A stretch of 64,000 bases of DNA from Pycnococcus provasolii (lineage: Eukaryota; Chlorophyta; Pseudoscourfieldiophyceae; Pseudoscourfieldiales; Pycnococcaceae), in contig OW568872.1 in NCBI GenBank assembly GCA_938743325.2, forward strand, positions 434,001-498,000, in the 5' to 3' direction. Below the pieces are notes generated by a model that saw only the letters and a program-made list of their open reading frames with translations, was not told where the DNA came from and ran no database searches. Numbering within the stretch: the stretch's first letter is position 1; each line of letters starts with the position of its first letter. This document shows, piece after piece, positions 36,951 to 45,787 of the stretch. Made by a program: the position numbers and the translations under genes.

Positions 36951-38018
36951 ATGCCGATGGGGCCGTGGCAGTCATTAGAGGAAGGGAAAGAGGCGCTAAA
37001 AACGTATTTCAAATCGCCAAGAACGTGGAGCGGCGACCACAGACGTGGTCTCGGAGGCGTGGGCATACGCATCCGAGGGCGAATGGGTAATCCGTCGTCT
37101 TCCGCAAAAGGCCGAAAAGATGGCTACAGATTCGAGTGTAGTCGCGCAGGCGCGGGAACGGGGGGATCGATTCGATGCGGATGCAAGTTCGGGTTTGAGG
37201 TGCACCAGAGCACCGACGATACATGGCATGTGGCAAGTGGCACGTTCATCATGACTCATAACCATCCGATAGCGATCACAGAAGCTGCCATTTTGGCGAG
37301 CGCCACAACGCGCTCGCCAATTCCTGAAAAGTTGGTCACGACAGCGAAGGCAATGTATGCGCAAAATGCGCCGGTGTCTCAGATTCACAAGGTGATTGGA
37401 GAACTCCACAAGCTCTCTGGTGGGGAGGTCAACTGGTCATACAAAGATTTATATACATCTCTTGCACCAGATGGGAACGACAAACGCCTGTCGACTGAGA
37501 TGGCACGTTTGCGTGAACAACTGTCGCTTATGGAGTCGAAGGTTGACGTCACGAGGGAGGTGACTGCTGAGAACGCACGTCTGACAGCTGAGAACGCACG
37601 GTTACGTGAACAGCTCTCGCGGCTACGAGCTTTGGAGTGCGCGCCTGCGCCCGCGCCTTCCGACGTGCTTCTTCTCGACAGCCGAGCTTCTGTTGGCGAG
37701 CTGTCGCAACCTGCTGGCGAGCTGTCGCAACCTGCTGGCGAGCTGTCGCATCCGTCGTACACTGCTGTGGTGTGGCCAGCGCGGTCGGCATTGACGTGCG
37801 AACATGCTAATATGTACATTGCGTGCGCGTCGCCTTCCAGGGCTCTCGCCTCCAAGTTTTTCGCATCGAAACATTTTGGTAAGATCCTCTTGTTCTCCCA
37901 CTCGCGGAGCTCGTCGGACTGGTCTTGCAGAGCTTTCGCTTTTGCGACGTCTGCTGCCACGCCTCGGCCGTTCCCGTACATTTCGCCTAGAGCGGATATT
38001 GCTTCTGGATACCCTTGA
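36951..38018 (+). CDS. FAR1/WRKY-GCM1-type DNA-binding protein with leucine-zipper-like coil
   Basis: From the ATG at 36951 the product is 355 residues. An earlier in-frame ATG at 36750 would translate the telomere-like repeat as NPNPNP and is less likely. Residues about 1-110 resemble the zinc-binding FAR1/WRKY-GCM1 fold: YRFECSR..., GCKFGFEVH, TWHVASG, and a closing HNHP-like motif (THNHPI). A helical middle leads into a heptad-rich coil (MARLREQLSLMESKV ... ENARLTAENARLREQLSRL, about residues 183-225). Two and a half copies of GELSQPA follow. No transposase catalytic domain is attached, so it may be a transposase-derived transcription factor. The 3' part after about 37780 runs antisense to the Sel1 gene and may not all be coding; the true 3' end is uncertain. 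Confidence 0.6.
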   Translation: MPMGPWQSLEEGKEALKTYFKSPRTWSGDHRRGLGGVGIRIRGRMGNPSSSAKGRKDGYRFECSRAGAGTGGSIRCGCKFGFEVHQSTDDTWHVASGTFIMTHNHPIAITEAAILASATTRSPIPEKLVTTAKAMYAQNAPVSQIHKVIGELHKLSGGEVNWSYKDLYTSLAPDGNDKRLSTEMARLREQLSLMESKVDVTREVTAENARLTAENARLREQLSRLRALECAPAPAPSDVLLLDSRASVGELSQPAGELSQPAGELSHPSYTAVVWPARSALTCEHANMYIACASPSRALASKFFASKHFGKILLFSHSRSSSDWSCRAFAFATSAATPRPFPYISPRADIASGYP

Positions 38019-38374
38019 CTCGCTGCCTGCTGAAGGTAGTCCACCGCCAACTTCGACGGCTGTAATTGCGTTTGTGGCGTGCTGTCTACAGAAAGTGGCA
38101 GGGTTTGGCAGTCGAAGTGGCAGTCGCTGTCCTCCTCGAGCTTATCCTCCAGCTCCTCAGCGTAGGGATAGTTTTGCGCGACGTAGTCCTCTGTCACGGT
38201 GCTCAAGTACTCGACGTCCTCGCGCGAGAGTTCCTCGCGATCGCCGTCTTCGTACTCTACCATGTACCACTCCAACGCCTCGTCGTATGACTTGACGACT
38301 CCGTGGAACAGTGCATAGTCGCCGTCCGCATCCACCGCAAACATTTTGTATACTTTTATGTTGACCAGGTCCAT
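37385..38374 (-). CDS. Tudor-like/Sel1-repeat protein, antisense-overlapping
   Basis: The open frame is 329 residues. Residues 8-60 (MFAVDADGDYALFHGVVKSYDEALEWYMVEYEDGDREELSREDVEYL) look like the small Tudor/Agenet-like module of plant chromatin proteins such as PTM. Sel1-like repeats follow (SKLAVDYLQQAASQGYPEAISALGEMYGNGRGVAADVAKAKAL, and EARALEGDAHAMYILACSHV). Such repeats usually scaffold protein partners. The last ~140 residues are low-complexity, with CDSSPAG repeats, and are antisense to the convincing coiled-coil coding sequence of the plus-strand gene. They may be 3' UTR in reality, reached only by a missed splice or stop. The start ATG at 38374 has an in-frame stop seven codons upstream. 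Confidence 0.65.
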   Translation of the reverse strand: MDLVNIKVYKMFAVDADGDYALFHGVVKSYDEALEWYMVEYEDGDREELSREDVEYLSTVTEDYVAQNYPYAEELEDKLEEDSDCHFDCQTLPLSVDSTPQTQLQPSKLAVDYLQQAASQGYPEAISALGEMYGNGRGVAADVAKAKALQDQSDELREWENKRILPKCFDAKNLEARALEGDAHAMYILACSHVNADRAGHTTAVYDGCDSSPAGCDSSPAGCDSSPTEARLSRRSTSEGAGAGAHSKARSRESCSRNRAFSAVRRAFSAVTSLVTSTFDSISDSCSRKRAISVDRRLSFPSGARDVYKSLYDQLTSPPESLWSSPITL

Positions 38375-39110
38375 GTCGTCTTGTGTTGTTTTTTAGTGCT
38401 GTGCAAGCGTACTGGGGTGATTGTGATAGTGATAAGCGGATGACGTGGATGGAGGTAAAAAGGTGAAGGTAAATGTAGCTAGGGTTTGCTACTTGCGATG
38501 GCGCCACCACGTTAGGCGGTGGGCGCGACGTCGCCTCGCCGCCAGATTGCAGATGCGCCGAAGGGTGTTCAGCCTCCTTGATGGAGATGAACTTTCTTCC
38601 TTTTGGGGTTGTGCCCTTTGCCACCGAGCACCATGCAATTTGGAACATTGCATCGGAATCCGCAAGGTCGATGTCCTCCATCCACTTGCGCGCCTTGTTC
38701 ACAATCTGACCGCACCACACCACGGCGGGCTCGAAATTGCCAAGCTCGTGTTGCCTCTCCACAAATGCTTCGAGGCGATCGTTCCACTGCTTAATCAGCT
38801 CATAGCCCTGTGGCGTACGCTTGGTAATGTGATCGTCGAGCGCCTTCAGCATTCCAGCGGAATTCAGGCTCGTGCACGTCTCGCCACCGCTGGGCGCAAT
38901 GGGAAACAGATCGTTCCAAGCAAAGTTGTAATTCTGCATCACGCCAGCAATGTCGCGCGACGTGCGATTGTCGCGCGGCTTGCTTGCATCCGAACCAGGC
39001 GGCGGGTAAAGACCCATGATCAGCAGGTACCGCTCGCTCAGCTGTTCAGGCGCGAGGTCGAAAATGCACTCGTACGAATCAAACCCAAAAAGCTGTTTGA
39101 TCGAATTCAT
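38157..39110 (-). CDS. conserved-looking protein of unknown function, 3' end uncertain
   Basis: From the ATG at 39110 (MNSIKQLFGFDSYECIFDLAP) the first ~200 residues have good coding character, with many Trp, Tyr and charged residues and segments such as SERYLLIMGLYPPPGSD and FEPAVVWCGQIVNKARKWMEDIDLADSD. After about 38510 the frame becomes low-complexity. It then runs, in a different frame, into the start of the Tudor-like/Sel1 gene with no stop until 38157. The gene therefore probably ends by a splice or stop I cannot place, somewhere near 38450-38560. I found no convincing donor/acceptor pair that would fuse it to the Sel1 gene. No domain is recognised. It is divergent from the RluA gene. 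Confidence 0.5.
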   Translation of the reverse strand: MNSIKQLFGFDSYECIFDLAPEQLSERYLLIMGLYPPPGSDASKPRDNRTSRDIAGVMQNYNFAWNDLFPIAPSGGETCTSLNSAGMLKALDDHITKRTPQGYELIKQWNDRLEAFVERQHELGNFEPAVVWCGQIVNKARKWMEDIDLADSDAMFQIAWCSVAKGTTPKGRKFISIKEAEHPSAHLQSGGEATSRPPPNVVAPSQVANPSYIYLHLFTSIHVIRLSLSQSPQYACTALKNNTRRHGPGQHKSIQNVCGGCGRRLCTVPRSRQVIRRGVGVVHGRVRRRRSRGTLARGRRVLEHRDRGLRRAKLSLR

Positions 39111-39311
39111 TTGTAAAACTCTCGGACTGTTTTTTTTCGTGCCGGTGGATGGCCCCGCGGGCCGCACGCGCCGCGCGCGCGGGCGGCCTCAGGGGAGGGG
39201 AGGGGAGGGGGGAGGGACTTTTTTTGCCCCTTTTTGATTTTTTGTCGGGAGTGTTGTTGTTTATCCACATTCCACAACGGGTCCCGTTGCGAAAATTCCG
39301 AAAAACAAGGC

Positions 39312-40742
39312 ATGGCGCTTTTCGTCTCGCGCCAACTTTCATTGGCCCCAATGCGTCTTACACCGTACTACACGTCAACTGCACGTCCGTGTCCAGGCTC
39401 GTTCAGGTCGTTGTTTCGAGGAGGAGCGCGCTCAGCCTCACTGGGTTTGGCGTCATCGGCGTCAGCGTCGTCAGCAACGTCTGACGCTGAGGTTGGGGGA
39501 GTTTGGACGGTATCCCACTCCCTTGCATCAGGAGATGACTCGGTTGACTCGTCAGCAGCGTCGTCATCACCACCACCACCACAACAGTCAGCAAGCAAAC
39601 CCCAACAGAGAGCTGTGCGAGTACGCCTCGACGCTTTTCTCATGTCCGTGGGTGCCGCAGGGAACGCTTCCAGGGCGCGCGTGCAAACAACAATCAAGGC
39701 GGGACTTGTGCAAGTGAACGATGTCGCAGTCACGAAGCCGGGACACTCTCTCAGAATTGGCGACGTCGTCGCGTGCACAGCCATACTCCCGCCGCCGGCG
39801 TACAAAGCTGAGCCGGAGGATATACCAATCACCGTCGTGTACGAGGATGAGCACATCATCGTCGTCGATAAGCAGGCTGGTATGGTCGTGCACCCTGCGC
39901 CCGGTTCGCCGTCTGGAACGCTCGTGAACGCGCTCCTGCACCACTGCGGAGGCAAGCTGTCGCCGACACCACCAAAGTATCAGCCAGTTGTCGACGACGA
40001 CGACGACGAAGAAGAAGAAGAAGAAGAAGAAGGCGACGTCGACGACGTCCAGAAGGCTGGCGACAACGGGTCGTTGATACGTCCTGGTATCGTTCACCGT
40101 CTCGACCGTGGTACGAGCGGTGTGATGGTGTGTGCCAAGACGGCGGAGGCGCACGAACATCTGGCCTCGCAGTTCAGACAACGAACGGTGAGTCGAGAGT
40201 ACTGGAGCGTGCTTTGCGGCAGTCCCACAAAGGTTACGGCAAGGAAAGGCGCCATTCGCATCGAAACAGACCTGATGCGTGATCCAAAAGAGCGCCTGCG
40301 CATCGTCACGGTGGAGCCGCACACACCAGACGGCATGACGCCGCCGCGCGGTCGGCGGCGAGCCGCAAGCAAGTGCCTTGCGCTTGAGATGCTCGGAGGT
40401 GGCGCCGCAAGCCTCGTGGCGTGGCGGCTTGAAACGGGACGAACGCACCAGATTCGCGCGCACGCGAGGCATATCGGCCACCCACTCTGGGGCGATGAGC
40501 TGTACGGCGGCCATGAGAAACGCATGTCCGGCGAGTTGAGGGCGGCAACGCAGCGCGCCACCGCGGGGCGAAAGACGCGCAGCGGTGGAGAGAAGGCGCT
40601 GACCGGATTTGATAGGCCGGCGCTGCATGCACGCACTCTTGGGTTTGTGCATCCGCACACAGGCGAGGAGATGAGCTTTGCGTCGGAGCCACCCGCGGAC
40701 TTTACCAATCTACTCGATCAGCTGAAAGGCTACTGCATGTAA
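39312..40742 (+). CDS. RluA-family pseudouridine synthase, organellar
   Basis: The product is 476 residues. A transit-peptide-like head of about 65 residues is followed by an S4 RNA-binding domain (VRLDAFLMSVGAAGNASRARVQTTIKAGLVQVNDVAVTKPGHSLRIGDVV). The catalytic domain follows, with VVYEDEHIIVVDKQAGMVVHP, the signature HRLDRGTSG (catalytic Asp) and LETGRTHQIRAHARHIGHPLWGDELYGG. It would isomerise uridines in plastid or mitochondrial rRNA. Two insertions are unusual: an Asp/Glu run of about 18 residues just before the catalytic motif, and an Arg-rich loop (PPRGRRRAASK). The ATG at 39312 is the first in frame. It is convergent with transaldolase, with 48 bases between stops. Confidence 0.92.
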   Translation: MALFVSRQLSLAPMRLTPYYTSTARPCPGSFRSLFRGGARSASLGLASSASASSATSDAEVGGVWTVSHSLASGDDSVDSSAASSSPPPPQQSASKPQQRAVRVRLDAFLMSVGAAGNASRARVQTTIKAGLVQVNDVAVTKPGHSLRIGDVVACTAILPPPAYKAEPEDIPITVVYEDEHIIVVDKQAGMVVHPAPGSPSGTLVNALLHHCGGKLSPTPPKYQPVVDDDDDEEEEEEEEGDVDDVQKAGDNGSLIRPGIVHRLDRGTSGVMVCAKTAEAHEHLASQFRQRTVSREYWSVLCGSPTKVTARKGAIRIETDLMRDPKERLRIVTVEPHTPDGMTPPRGRRRAASKCLALEMLGGGAASLVAWRLETGRTHQIRAHARHIGHPLWGDELYGGHEKRMSGELRAATQRATAGRKTRSGGEKALTGFDRPALHARTLGFVHPHTGEEMSFASEPPADFTNLLDQLKGYCM

Positions 40743-40790
40743 GTTAAGTGACTGTACCACATGTAGAATTATAACAATTTGACGATGAAT

Positions 40791-41768
40791 TTACTTTTGA
40801 AGCGAGGTCATGAACGCCTCAAGCTCGTCCGTGTCCTTGGCGAACATACGAATGCCTTCGGCGAGCTTTTCTGTTGCGCACGCGTCAGCATTTAGATGGT
40901 AGCGGAATTCCGACTCGCGCAGGGGCGGTGCACCAGGCTGAGCCCAAGCGGGTATGGCGGAGATGCCTTCACCGTCCTTGAAGAAGGGTGGAATGGAACC
41001 TTCCGTCGCCTTGAGTTCATCAAGCAGCTTAGGCGCAACTGTCAGGCGGTCTACCCCCGCGAGAGCGCGAACCTCGTCGGCGCTGCGGAACGACGCGCCC
41101 ATGCAGATTGTTTTCCATCCGTTGTCGCGATAAATTTTCTGAATTGTGCGCACACTGAGAACTCCCGGATCCTCCTGAACGGGAATGGCATCCACGCCGC
41201 GTGCCTTTTTGTGCCAGTCGAGCATTCGACCCACGAACGGGCTGATTAGCGTGCACTTAGCCTGTGCCGCCGCAACGGCTTGTGCTAGACCAAACACCAA
41301 CGTAACGTTCGTTCCGTATCCCATCTCCTCAAGTTGTTTCGCAGCCTGGATACCCTCCCAAGTTCCTGCCACCTTCAGCAAAAGTCGCTTCTTCGCGTCG
41401 ATACCCTTCTCTTCGTACAGCTTGACAATGTCAAGGGCGCGTGCAACCGTCGCCTCGGTATCAAAGCTATCTCGTGCATCCACTTCTGTCGAGACGTAGC
41501 CCGGAACACGCGACATCAGCTGAAGGCCCACACCCACCGCGAGCTGGTACATCGCAGATGATACGTCTGACGTCGTCGACGCCGACTCGCGCGCCAGCGC
41601 TTCGTACTCGGGTAAGTTGCGCGACGCGTTGATCATCGTGGGGTTCGTCGTGGTGTCCTGCGGCTTGAGTCGCTCGAGCGCGGCGATGTCCGTGGTGTCG
41701 GCGGACACGACGGTCCCACTCGCGAGCAAGGACGTGAGGTGATCACCCGGAAGGGACGAAGCCGACAT
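40791..41768 (-). CDS. TAL: transaldolase
   Basis: This pentose-phosphate-pathway enzyme exchanges a dihydroxyacetone unit between sedoheptulose-7-phosphate and glyceraldehyde-3-phosphate. Conserved blocks are DTTTNPTMI, the catalytic Schiff-base lysine in LLKVAGTWEG, GTNVTLVFGLAQAVAAAQA, TLISPFVGRMLDWHKK and KTICMGASFRSADEVRALAGVDRLTVAPKLL. The length (325 residues) matches the classical TalA/TalB-type enzymes. Starting at MSASSLPGDHLTSLL there is no transit peptide, so a cytosolic location is likely. A plastid form would need an upstream exon that I do not see. Confidence 0.95.
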   Translation of the reverse strand: MSASSLPGDHLTSLLASGTVVSADTTDIAALERLKPQDTTTNPTMINASRNLPEYEALARESASTTSDVSSAMYQLAVGVGLQLMSRVPGYVSTEVDARDSFDTEATVARALDIVKLYEEKGIDAKKRLLLKVAGTWEGIQAAKQLEEMGYGTNVTLVFGLAQAVAAAQAKCTLISPFVGRMLDWHKKARGVDAIPVQEDPGVLSVRTIQKIYRDNGWKTICMGASFRSADEVRALAGVDRLTVAPKLLDELKATEGSIPPFFKDGEGISAIPAWAQPGAPPLRESEFRYHLNADACATEKLAEGIRMFAKDTDELEAFMTSLQK

Positions 41769-42226
41769 GACCCGGAGCGGATGATTCAATTTGGGGGGGG
41801 GAATAGATAAATATGTGAGGTGGAGATTTGATCGGAATAGATTCGCCCTCCACTTCTTCCCTCCCTCCCTTCCTCATGGCAGCCTGCCTGCCTGGCTTTG
41901 GGGTCTCCAATCTCCATCCTGACCATCCATGGAGGAGGAGTTCACGCTTCCTTAGTCAACCTTTTGTACTTCACGCTACCTTTACTTTACTTTACGCTCG
42001 TTGCTCGTTGCTCGTTGCTTGCTCGTTGCTTGCTCGTTGCTTGCGCGATACGACAACGTTCATGAAGGTGGTCAGGCACATCCTAGTCAATATCCGGTAC
42101 TACCAATCTCCTTAATTTAGCGGCTCAGCTTATAACTATGTATTCAGTAAGATTTTTAGATTGGTTGGTCTAGCAATACTGACTGTAAGCTATTTTACTG
42201 TCGTAGACTTGTCGTGTAATATTACA
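41769..42226. other. 458-base intergenic region with a GCTCGTT tandem
   Basis: The region lies between the transaldolase start and the antiporter stop. It holds a CTTTACTTTACTTTACG tract followed by GCTCGTTGCTTGCTCGTTGC units (about 41983-42046), roughly 230 bases 5' of transaldolase. A C/T-rich tract lies just upstream of the transaldolase start. No gene is seen. Confidence 0.55.
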
Positions 42227-44776
42227 TTAGGCGTAGTACATCTCTCTCGCGAGGAAGTGGCGCGTCGCACGATGGCAACGCTCCATTACCAAACGGTCAC
42301 GAGCCTCCTTCTCATCGCGCGTGATGACGCCAGCGTTTTTCAAGCCCTCAATAATCTCCAACTTGCGATGCAACATCAAATTCACCATCTGAAAACTTCG
42401 GATCCTGTCAAGCACCTCGCGACCGCATACATCGCGAACACGTTCCAGGTAGGACATTGCTGCAAGCTCACACGCGGCACTCTGCTGGGAGAGCTGCTCA
42501 AGCTCATCGAGCACGGCACCGTCTAGAGAATCGTCGTGGGTGATTTCAGCTCTAACCACCATGATTTTTCGTATGAAGGCGAGAGCTTCACGATGCGCAA
42601 AAATGTACGCGATGGCACAGCGTGAGGCAGTGACAATGTCGTACTCGAAGGATGTGCCGACGAGCTGAACCAACATAAGATTCAATCTTTTCCATGCAAG
42701 TTTGAGTCCGGTGATCTTGCGAGGCTCGGGTAGAACTCTTGCAAGTACAGTCCAATCGCTCAGCAAGTCCTCCTCACTCCACCCTTGCTCGATTGCCTCG
42801 TCGGCGGCATCCATGAGGATATGTGCTCCTTCAGGGATGAGGTAGCGTTTTTCTAGTTGTAGCTGATACGAGCTCATTAGTGTAGAAAAGTATCGCGTAT
42901 GGAGCGTGTGTCGGACAATGAGCCGAGTCTTTCGCTCCCTGCTATTGTCTGCTTCTGTGTCGCCGTCTTCTTCGTCTCCATGCATTATTTCTGCTCGATG
43001 CTTGATCACCTCATGGAGTGCGCCTTTCTTCAGAGATGTGTCTAGAGAGTGCGTGCGCAGCAACGTGAGCGTGCGTGCAAGACTTTCCTTCTGCTGTTGG
43101 AAATTTCGCTCGACATCCCACTTCTCGAGTCCTATCATAGATTTGTCGACCATGGTGGACGGCTCTCTGTGCGTCACAGCGATCGGCTGAAGATGTTGTT
43201 GTTGGGCACCACCGTCATCATCCTGATCCTCGTCGCGAAGCTCGTGGATTAATGACAAGCAACTGTCGTCTCGTGCAGAGATCCACCGGGCGAGGAGTTG
43301 GCGAGGAACGCTGCCGCCTATAACGTCATCTAGCACATTATGCGTCGCTCTTTCCAGGTCATGTTGCAGACTCGACGAGATGTACGAATCGATTGCATCC
43401 TTGACTGCTCGATCCGCTTTTGATGGATCAGATACAAGGCGAACGGCGCGAGCCACCATTGGTGTGGTTGGTCCGTTGATCACCAACGTAAGGAATGCAA
43501 ATCCGCTGACGAGGAAAGACACCGTTGAGCCGTACAGCTGCGGTCTTCCCGATGTCGTGGCTTCGTAGACAAGTGCAAAAGCGAGCGCCACAGCACCTCG
43601 CAATCCGCTGTGGCTCATGACGACAAAGCTTTTCCACGAACAACCATAGCCTGTGTGCATCAGTAGCGGCATCAGTAGTCCAACGGCGACGTATCGAATG
43701 GCATACACGCAGATAAATAGAACGATACACCACACGTAGTCCATGCCCTTGACTTTGGAGTCAGCGTTGGCGGACTTCCCAAACGTTTCCGACGCCATCA
43801 CGGAGCCAGCAACGAAAAATAGCACAGTATTTGCGACGTACTCCACTTCGTCCCAAACTGCGTGCACGAATGACTTCGCACTATTTCCGAGCGCTGTTTG
43901 CACTCGAGTCGACAGTGAGAGTCCGCAACTTACGACGGCCAGCACGCCGCTAGCTTTTGCCTCGTACTCAGACACATAGAACGCAAGGTATGCGATTGCA
44001 ATTGTTGTCGAACTGACGAGAATCGGATCAACGTGAACGAGCATTGACATTTCGATAAACGTCGAGGCGAGAATGCCAAAAGCTATACCGATGAGTGGCC
44101 CTGCGATGCACGCGCGTGCTAGGTAGGTGATCACCGTTACCGCGGAAAGGACCACCTCACCTGTCTCAAGCTGATAGAAGAGGCGAAAGAGCACCGCAGC
44201 CGTCCCGTCGTTTAGGAGAGATTCGCCGATGATGACAATGGTAAGCGCACGAGGCGCGCCGAGCTCACCGAGCAACGAAATCACGGCAACCGGATCGGTC
44301 GCGGCAAGTATGCTTCCAAGTATCAGACTGGTTGTCCATGGAAGATTGTAGGGCAGAACGTAACGTGCAACGACAGCTGTGAGAGCTGCTGAGATGACGA
44401 CGCTAATTGTCGCGAGTGAAACAATCTGCACAAGGCTTTTGCGGAAGATGTTCAAGTTTGTTGACAGGGCATCGCCCATGATGAGCGCGGGTAGGAACAG
44501 AAAGAGAAGCACTTCTCCATCGATCTTTATCCACGCATTAGCGCTAGCACTGAAAAGGGCTCCTGTCGTTGTTTCGCCACTGCTTGGTGTTATAGTGCTG
44601 GTGGGCGACACATAAACAACCATCGTCCCAACAAGAAAGCCAATCACGAGCATTTGCACCGTGTACGGCACGAGCATGTTGAAGTTATCGCGTATGATCT
44701 GGTCGAGGACACGCGCCGCAAGACCGATGGCCAACGCCGTCGTTGGGTACAGCAGGAGCGACACGGCTTCGATCAT
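42227..44776 (-). CDS. CPA1-family Na+/H+ (or K+/H+) antiporter, NHE/SOS1-like
   Basis: The product is 849 residues. About twelve membrane segments occupy residues 1-430. They include LFLFLPALIMGDALSTN, the ion-binding Asp-Pro in ILAATDPVAVISLLGELGAP, and IGESLLNDGTAAVLFRLFY. The later HSGLRGAVALAFALV is also typical of CPA1 exchangers. A long cytosolic tail (about 430-849) is helical and carries a Gln/His cluster near 525. The tail resembles the regulatory C-terminus of SOS1-type and Sperm-NHE-like exchangers, but I see neither a clear cyclic-nucleotide domain nor an autoinhibitory motif. The first ATG (44776, MIEAVSLLLYPTTALA) is used. It is divergent from the small gene at 45030. Confidence 0.9.
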   Translation of the reverse strand: MIEAVSLLLYPTTALAIGLAARVLDQIIRDNFNMLVPYTVQMLVIGFLVGTMVVYVSPTSTITPSSGETTTGALFSASANAWIKIDGEVLLFLFLPALIMGDALSTNLNIFRKSLVQIVSLATISVVISAALTAVVARYVLPYNLPWTTSLILGSILAATDPVAVISLLGELGAPRALTIVIIGESLLNDGTAAVLFRLFYQLETGEVVLSAVTVITYLARACIAGPLIGIAFGILASTFIEMSMLVHVDPILVSSTTIAIAYLAFYVSEYEAKASGVLAVVSCGLSLSTRVQTALGNSAKSFVHAVWDEVEYVANTVLFFVAGSVMASETFGKSANADSKVKGMDYVWCIVLFICVYAIRYVAVGLLMPLLMHTGYGCSWKSFVVMSHSGLRGAVALAFALVYEATTSGRPQLYGSTVSFLVSGFAFLTLVINGPTTPMVARAVRLVSDPSKADRAVKDAIDSYISSSLQHDLERATHNVLDDVIGGSVPRQLLARWISARDDSCLSLIHELRDEDQDDDGGAQQQHLQPIAVTHREPSTMVDKSMIGLEKWDVERNFQQQKESLARTLTLLRTHSLDTSLKKGALHEVIKHRAEIMHGDEEDGDTEADNSRERKTRLIVRHTLHTRYFSTLMSSYQLQLEKRYLIPEGAHILMDAADEAIEQGWSEEDLLSDWTVLARVLPEPRKITGLKLAWKRLNLMLVQLVGTSFEYDIVTASRCAIAYIFAHREALAFIRKIMVVRAEITHDDSLDGAVLDELEQLSQQSAACELAAMSYLERVRDVCGREVLDRIRSFQMVNLMLHRKLEIIEGLKNAGVITRDEKEARDRLVMERCHRATRHFLAREMYYA

Positions 44777-45029
44777 GATGATGACCACCACCAAAAACCT
44801 TTAAACGACAATCGACTTGTTGTTGTGTTGTTGCGGAGAAACAAAGGAAGGGAATCAATGGCGGATGGTTTTTTTGGGGGGGGGGGGCGGGGGATGGAAT
44901 TTTTTAGTTTTTACACGCACGACTGGCACGAGCCACGAGATCGATTGAGATTATTCGGGGTTACATATCACAACAGGCGTGTTACTATGATACCCGTAGG
45001 CTTGATTTTTTTCGTGAAAGAACAATTTG

Positions 45030-45737
45030 ATGATGGCGAGCACAGTAGGAGGCGATCCGGCATGCCGCCGTGATGACGTCCATTCACGCCATCGAGTCGG
45101 CTTACCCCTCGTAGATGAGCGCATCGTCGGCGTCGGCGGGAACTGTCTCATTTTGACGCCGACAGATGGCTCAGGAGGTACTGGTGGTCATCATTCTGCG
45201 TCTGGCACATACGACACGGACCGCACCCTGCACGCTGAAAAAGATGGGATGGGCGACGTCGAGTGGCATGTACAAAAACTCCTCGGCGGACCGTCCGACG
45301 AGGAGCTTCCCGTGCTTCGCAAAGGCGACAACACCGACTTGATGCGCATCTCGAGGGTTGCGTATGCCGAATTCCGCGACGGCGCGCCCGTGCTTGCTGC
45401 TAAAGGCGGCGTTCTGCCAGAGGAGCGCGCCACGGCTCCAGTCGGACCTGTGATAGTGCTTGAAGATGGTCGTGCTCTGTACCCTGTCGCCATGCCGCTT
45501 GAAAAGCATCCTTTGGAAGATCAAGTACTTTGGGCGTTAGGTGCTTATTGCGAACCTCAACAGCGCCAAGAATGGATCGAGCGCCAATCTCGCGATGGCG
45601 CTGAGGTGATCAAATGGCCAAAGCGGATGTTGCCATCACGGCCACATCCTTATTCGCTCACAGAGGTCGTGTTTGAAGATTATGGCAACCTGTTCTTTGT
45701 CGGTGGCATGGCTGACGACTGGGCGACCGGCTCGTAA
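45030..45737 (+). CDS. conserved-looking soluble protein, unknown function
   Basis: The product is 235 residues, rich in Gly, Asp and Pro and without a signal or membrane segment. Blocks with good coding character include RISRVAYAEFRDGAPVL, GPVIVLEDGRALYPVAMPLEKHPLEDQVLWALGAY and HPYSLTEVVFEDYGNLFFVGGMADDW. No family is recognised. The first ~35 residues read less well and might hide an alternative start or a short 5' exon. It is convergent with the CBM53 esterase, with 50 bases between stops. Confidence 0.6.
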   Translation: MMASTVGGDPACRRDDVHSRHRVGLPLVDERIVGVGGNCLILTPTDGSGGTGGHHSASGTYDTDRTLHAEKDGMGDVEWHVQKLLGGPSDEELPVLRKGDNTDLMRISRVAYAEFRDGAPVLAAKGGVLPEERATAPVGPVIVLEDGRALYPVAMPLEKHPLEDQVLWALGAYCEPQQRQEWIERQSRDGAEVIKWPKRMLPSRPHPYSLTEVVFEDYGNLFFVGGMADDWATGS

Positions 45738-45787
45738 TGTGATGAAAATGTGGTGTTACAAACAAAATCGATCGATTGCAAACAACC

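Noticed and set aside
39149-39484. Gly/Arg-rich frame upstream of and overlapping the RluA gene
   Set aside because: It is GC-rich 5' flank read in another frame; the RluA frame carries the conserved domains.
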